Assembly: GCA_035526665.1 (NCBI GenBank)
Contig: DATLBY010000135.1
Span: 1 to 8,038 of the forward strand
Direction of reading: 5' to 3'
Origin: DATLBY01 sp035526665
Lineage (GTDB): Bacteria > Acidobacteriota > Terriglobia > Bryobacterales > Bryobacteraceae
DNA length: 8,038 bases
Below the pieces are notes generated by a model. That model was not told where the DNA came from and ran no database searches. It saw nothing but the letters and a program-made list of their open reading frames with translations. Shown here one piece after another: positions 7,096 through 8,038 of the stretch. Position numbers and translations under genes: made by a program. Each line of letters starts with the position of its first letter. Positions within the stretch are counted from its first letter, which is position 1.

Positions 7096-8038
7096 CTACT
7101 GAACAGCGATCAGCGATATCTGTTCGAGCGTTGGCCAGATCTCGCGCTCATTGGGCTTGCGCTCCGCGGGGGCGAATTGCGCCACTGTGGTGCGTGTCGG
7201 GGGCATGGCGGAGAAGTACTCGGCGTACACCTTATTCATCTTCGCGAATTCGCTCAGGTCATCCAGGTACACATTCGTCGCGACCACATCCGCGAAGCTC
7301 AGACCGGCCTCTTCCAACCCGTCCAGCAGATTACGCATCGTTTGCCGCACTTGGGTTTCTACCGTGGAGGCATAAATGCCGCCATTCGGCCCGGAAATAA
7401 ATCCCGCCTTGGCGGAACAGTAGAAAGTATCTTCGGCGAAAACGCAGGGACTGGCGGTTGCACTCGGAGGCATGTTTTTCGGGCGGACAGCGCGGCGCTG
7501 CGAAAGGTCGCGGATGGCTACGCCCGTGAACTCGATGTTGCCATCATGCGGCAGGGCGGCCACTTTGATAGTGGCCCGCGCAGGTGTATTTCCAAACTCG
7601 AAGTGCTTGGCGTACACCTTATTCATGACGTCCATAGGCATTTTGGCCGTCAAATAGGGATTGACGAACACCATGTTCCGGAAGTCCATGCCCGCAGCTT
7701 TCAGCGTATCGGCCATGCGTTCCAGCGATAGTTGCACCTGCGCGGCAGGATCATCCGGGATGGACCCGGTCCGGCCATCGCGTCCGACGAATCCAGACAG
7801 ATAGAGCCGATCGCCCACCATCACGCCGGCCGAGACCGGGATATCAGAAGGGAAGCTGGGCGATTTGATTATTTTTTTTCGGCTCAGGTCGCGCACAGCC
7901 ACTACCGTGATCTCAACCGGCGTGTCGGTGGGCATCTTGTGAACACCGAGAGTAGCGCGAGCCGGTGGATTTTTCGTGAACACCTTGCCCCAGGGCCCAT
8001 TTACCTTGGAATATTCTCCGACATCTCTGAGGTAGAGA
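7096..8038 (-). CDS. Tandem RidA-domain protein, at least three repeats (5' end outside window)
   Basis: The frame is open from the window edge (first full codon at 8037) to the TAG at 7096-7098, giving 313 visible residues. The GTG at 7983 is internal, because LYLRDVGEYSKVNG before it is ordinary RidA sequence. Domain A (visible residues 1-53) is the C-terminal end of a RidA unit, with PPARAT (Arg27) and Glu42. Domain B (about 54-180) is complete: LYLSGFVG, then TPARAT (Arg154) and Glu169. Domain C (about 181-313) is more divergent: FYCSAKAGF, PPTRTT (Arg282), and Glu305 after about eight extra residues. The Arg-to-Glu spacing of 15 in A and B equals that of E. coli RidA (R105/E120), which supports enamine/imine deaminase chemistry. 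Repeat period is about 128 residues. RidA proteins are usually single-domain homotrimers, so three fused units could make a pseudo-trimer. Further domains or a signal peptide upstream cannot be seen. Confidence 0.87.
   Translation of the reverse strand, partial: LYLRDVGEYSKVNGPWGKVFTKNPPARATLGVHKMPTDTPVEITVVAVRDLSRKKIIKSPSFPSDIPVSAGVMVGDRLYLSGFVGRDGRTGSIPDDPAAQVQLSLERMADTLKAAGMDFRNMVFVNPYLTAKMPMDVMNKVYAKHFEFGNTPARATIKVAALPHDGNIEFTGVAIRDLSQRRAVRPKNMPPSATASPCVFAEDTFYCSAKAGFISGPNGGIYASTVETQVRQTMRNLLDGLEEAGLSFADVVATNVYLDDLSEFAKMNKVYAEYFSAMPPTRTTVAQFAPAERKPNEREIWPTLEQISLIAVQ
7222..7239 (-). repeat. 18-base direct repeat, copy in RidA domain C
   Basis: This 18-base stretch is identical to 7609-7626, 387 bases (129 codons) away, which is one RidA repeat unit. 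Both copies encode MNKVYA at the matching place in domains C and B. It marks the internal duplication of the gene rather than a mobile or regulatory repeat. Confidence 0.75.
7609..7626 (-). repeat. 18-base direct repeat, copy in RidA domain B
   Basis: This is the partner of the copy at 7222-7239 and encodes the same MNKVYA segment. Flanking sequence diverges on both sides (YAEYF versus YAKHF), so perfect identity is limited to this conserved core. Confidence 0.75.
7872..7879 (-). other. A8 homopolymer (coding strand) between RidA domains A and B
   Basis: The coding strand reads eight consecutive A within Arg-Lys-Lys-Ile (CGA AAA AAA ATA) in the linker after domain A. Losing one A gives an immediate TAA after the second Lys. 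Gaining one A gives a TGA about nine codons later. Slippage in either direction would therefore release a product ending after domain A. Confidence 0.6.

Noticed and set aside
7222..7626. 18-base perfect repeat as a mobile or recombination site
   Set aside because: It is in frame and encodes the same conserved MNKVYA motif one domain period apart, so domain duplication explains it.
7177..7731. 184-codon plus-strand open frame across the tandem RidA gene
   Set aside because: The minus strand encodes clear RidA domains here; the plus-strand frame has no domain or leader.

Overview
The window reads as chromosomal DNA from a GC-rich, gene-dense Gram-negative bacterium. The best guess is an Acidobacteriota of the Bryobacterales/Solibacter type. 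That guess rests on inference: a roughly 1080-residue Oar-like TonB-dependent receptor with an N-terminal carboxypeptidase-regulatory-like domain, a neighbouring neutral-ceramidase-like hydrolase, and several metabolic enzymes carrying their own export signals are all typical of that group. I see no RNA genes, insertion sequences, CRISPR arrays or phage genes. No gene-free stretch exceeds 100 bases.

Layout. (1) 1-759, plus strand: the C-terminal half of a neutral/alkaline ceramidase-like protein. It is followed after 17 bases by (2) 777-4016, plus strand: a complete outer-membrane TonB-dependent receptor with a strong ribosome binding site, probably in the same operon. (3) 4018-4482, minus strand: a single-domain RidA/YjgF protein with a signal peptide, whose stop lies one base from the receptor's stop. 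(4) 4571-5815, plus strand, divergent from (3) across an 88-base spacer: a secreted amidohydrolase/deacetylase of the dihydroorotase-like class. (5) 5812-7086, plus strand, overlapping (4) by ATGA: a PLP enzyme of the SelA/D-glucosaminate-phosphate ammonia-lyase type with a Tat-like leader. (6) 7096-8038, minus strand, convergent with (5): a protein built from at least three tandem RidA domains, with its 5' end beyond the window.

How they may work together. Amidohydrolases and SelA-like PLP lyases are known neighbours in other bacteria (the EF_0837 and DgaE-type families). Such lyases remove ammonia by way of enamine/imine intermediates, and Arg-containing RidA proteins hydrolyse enamines and imines. 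A translationally coupled deacylase-lyase pair bracketed by two RidA genes therefore looks like a compact pathway for an N-acylated amino sugar acid or amino/hydroxy acid. It is unusual because the three enzymes whose N-termini are visible all carry export-type leaders. The substrate cannot be read from the sequence.

Most notable points: the tandem RidA chain, which may fold as a one-chain pseudo-trimer; the exported PLP lyase; A7/A8 runs at the start of RidA domains in both rid genes; and loss of expected catalytic residues in the single RidA (Arg) and in the ceramidase-like protein (Ser to Asn).
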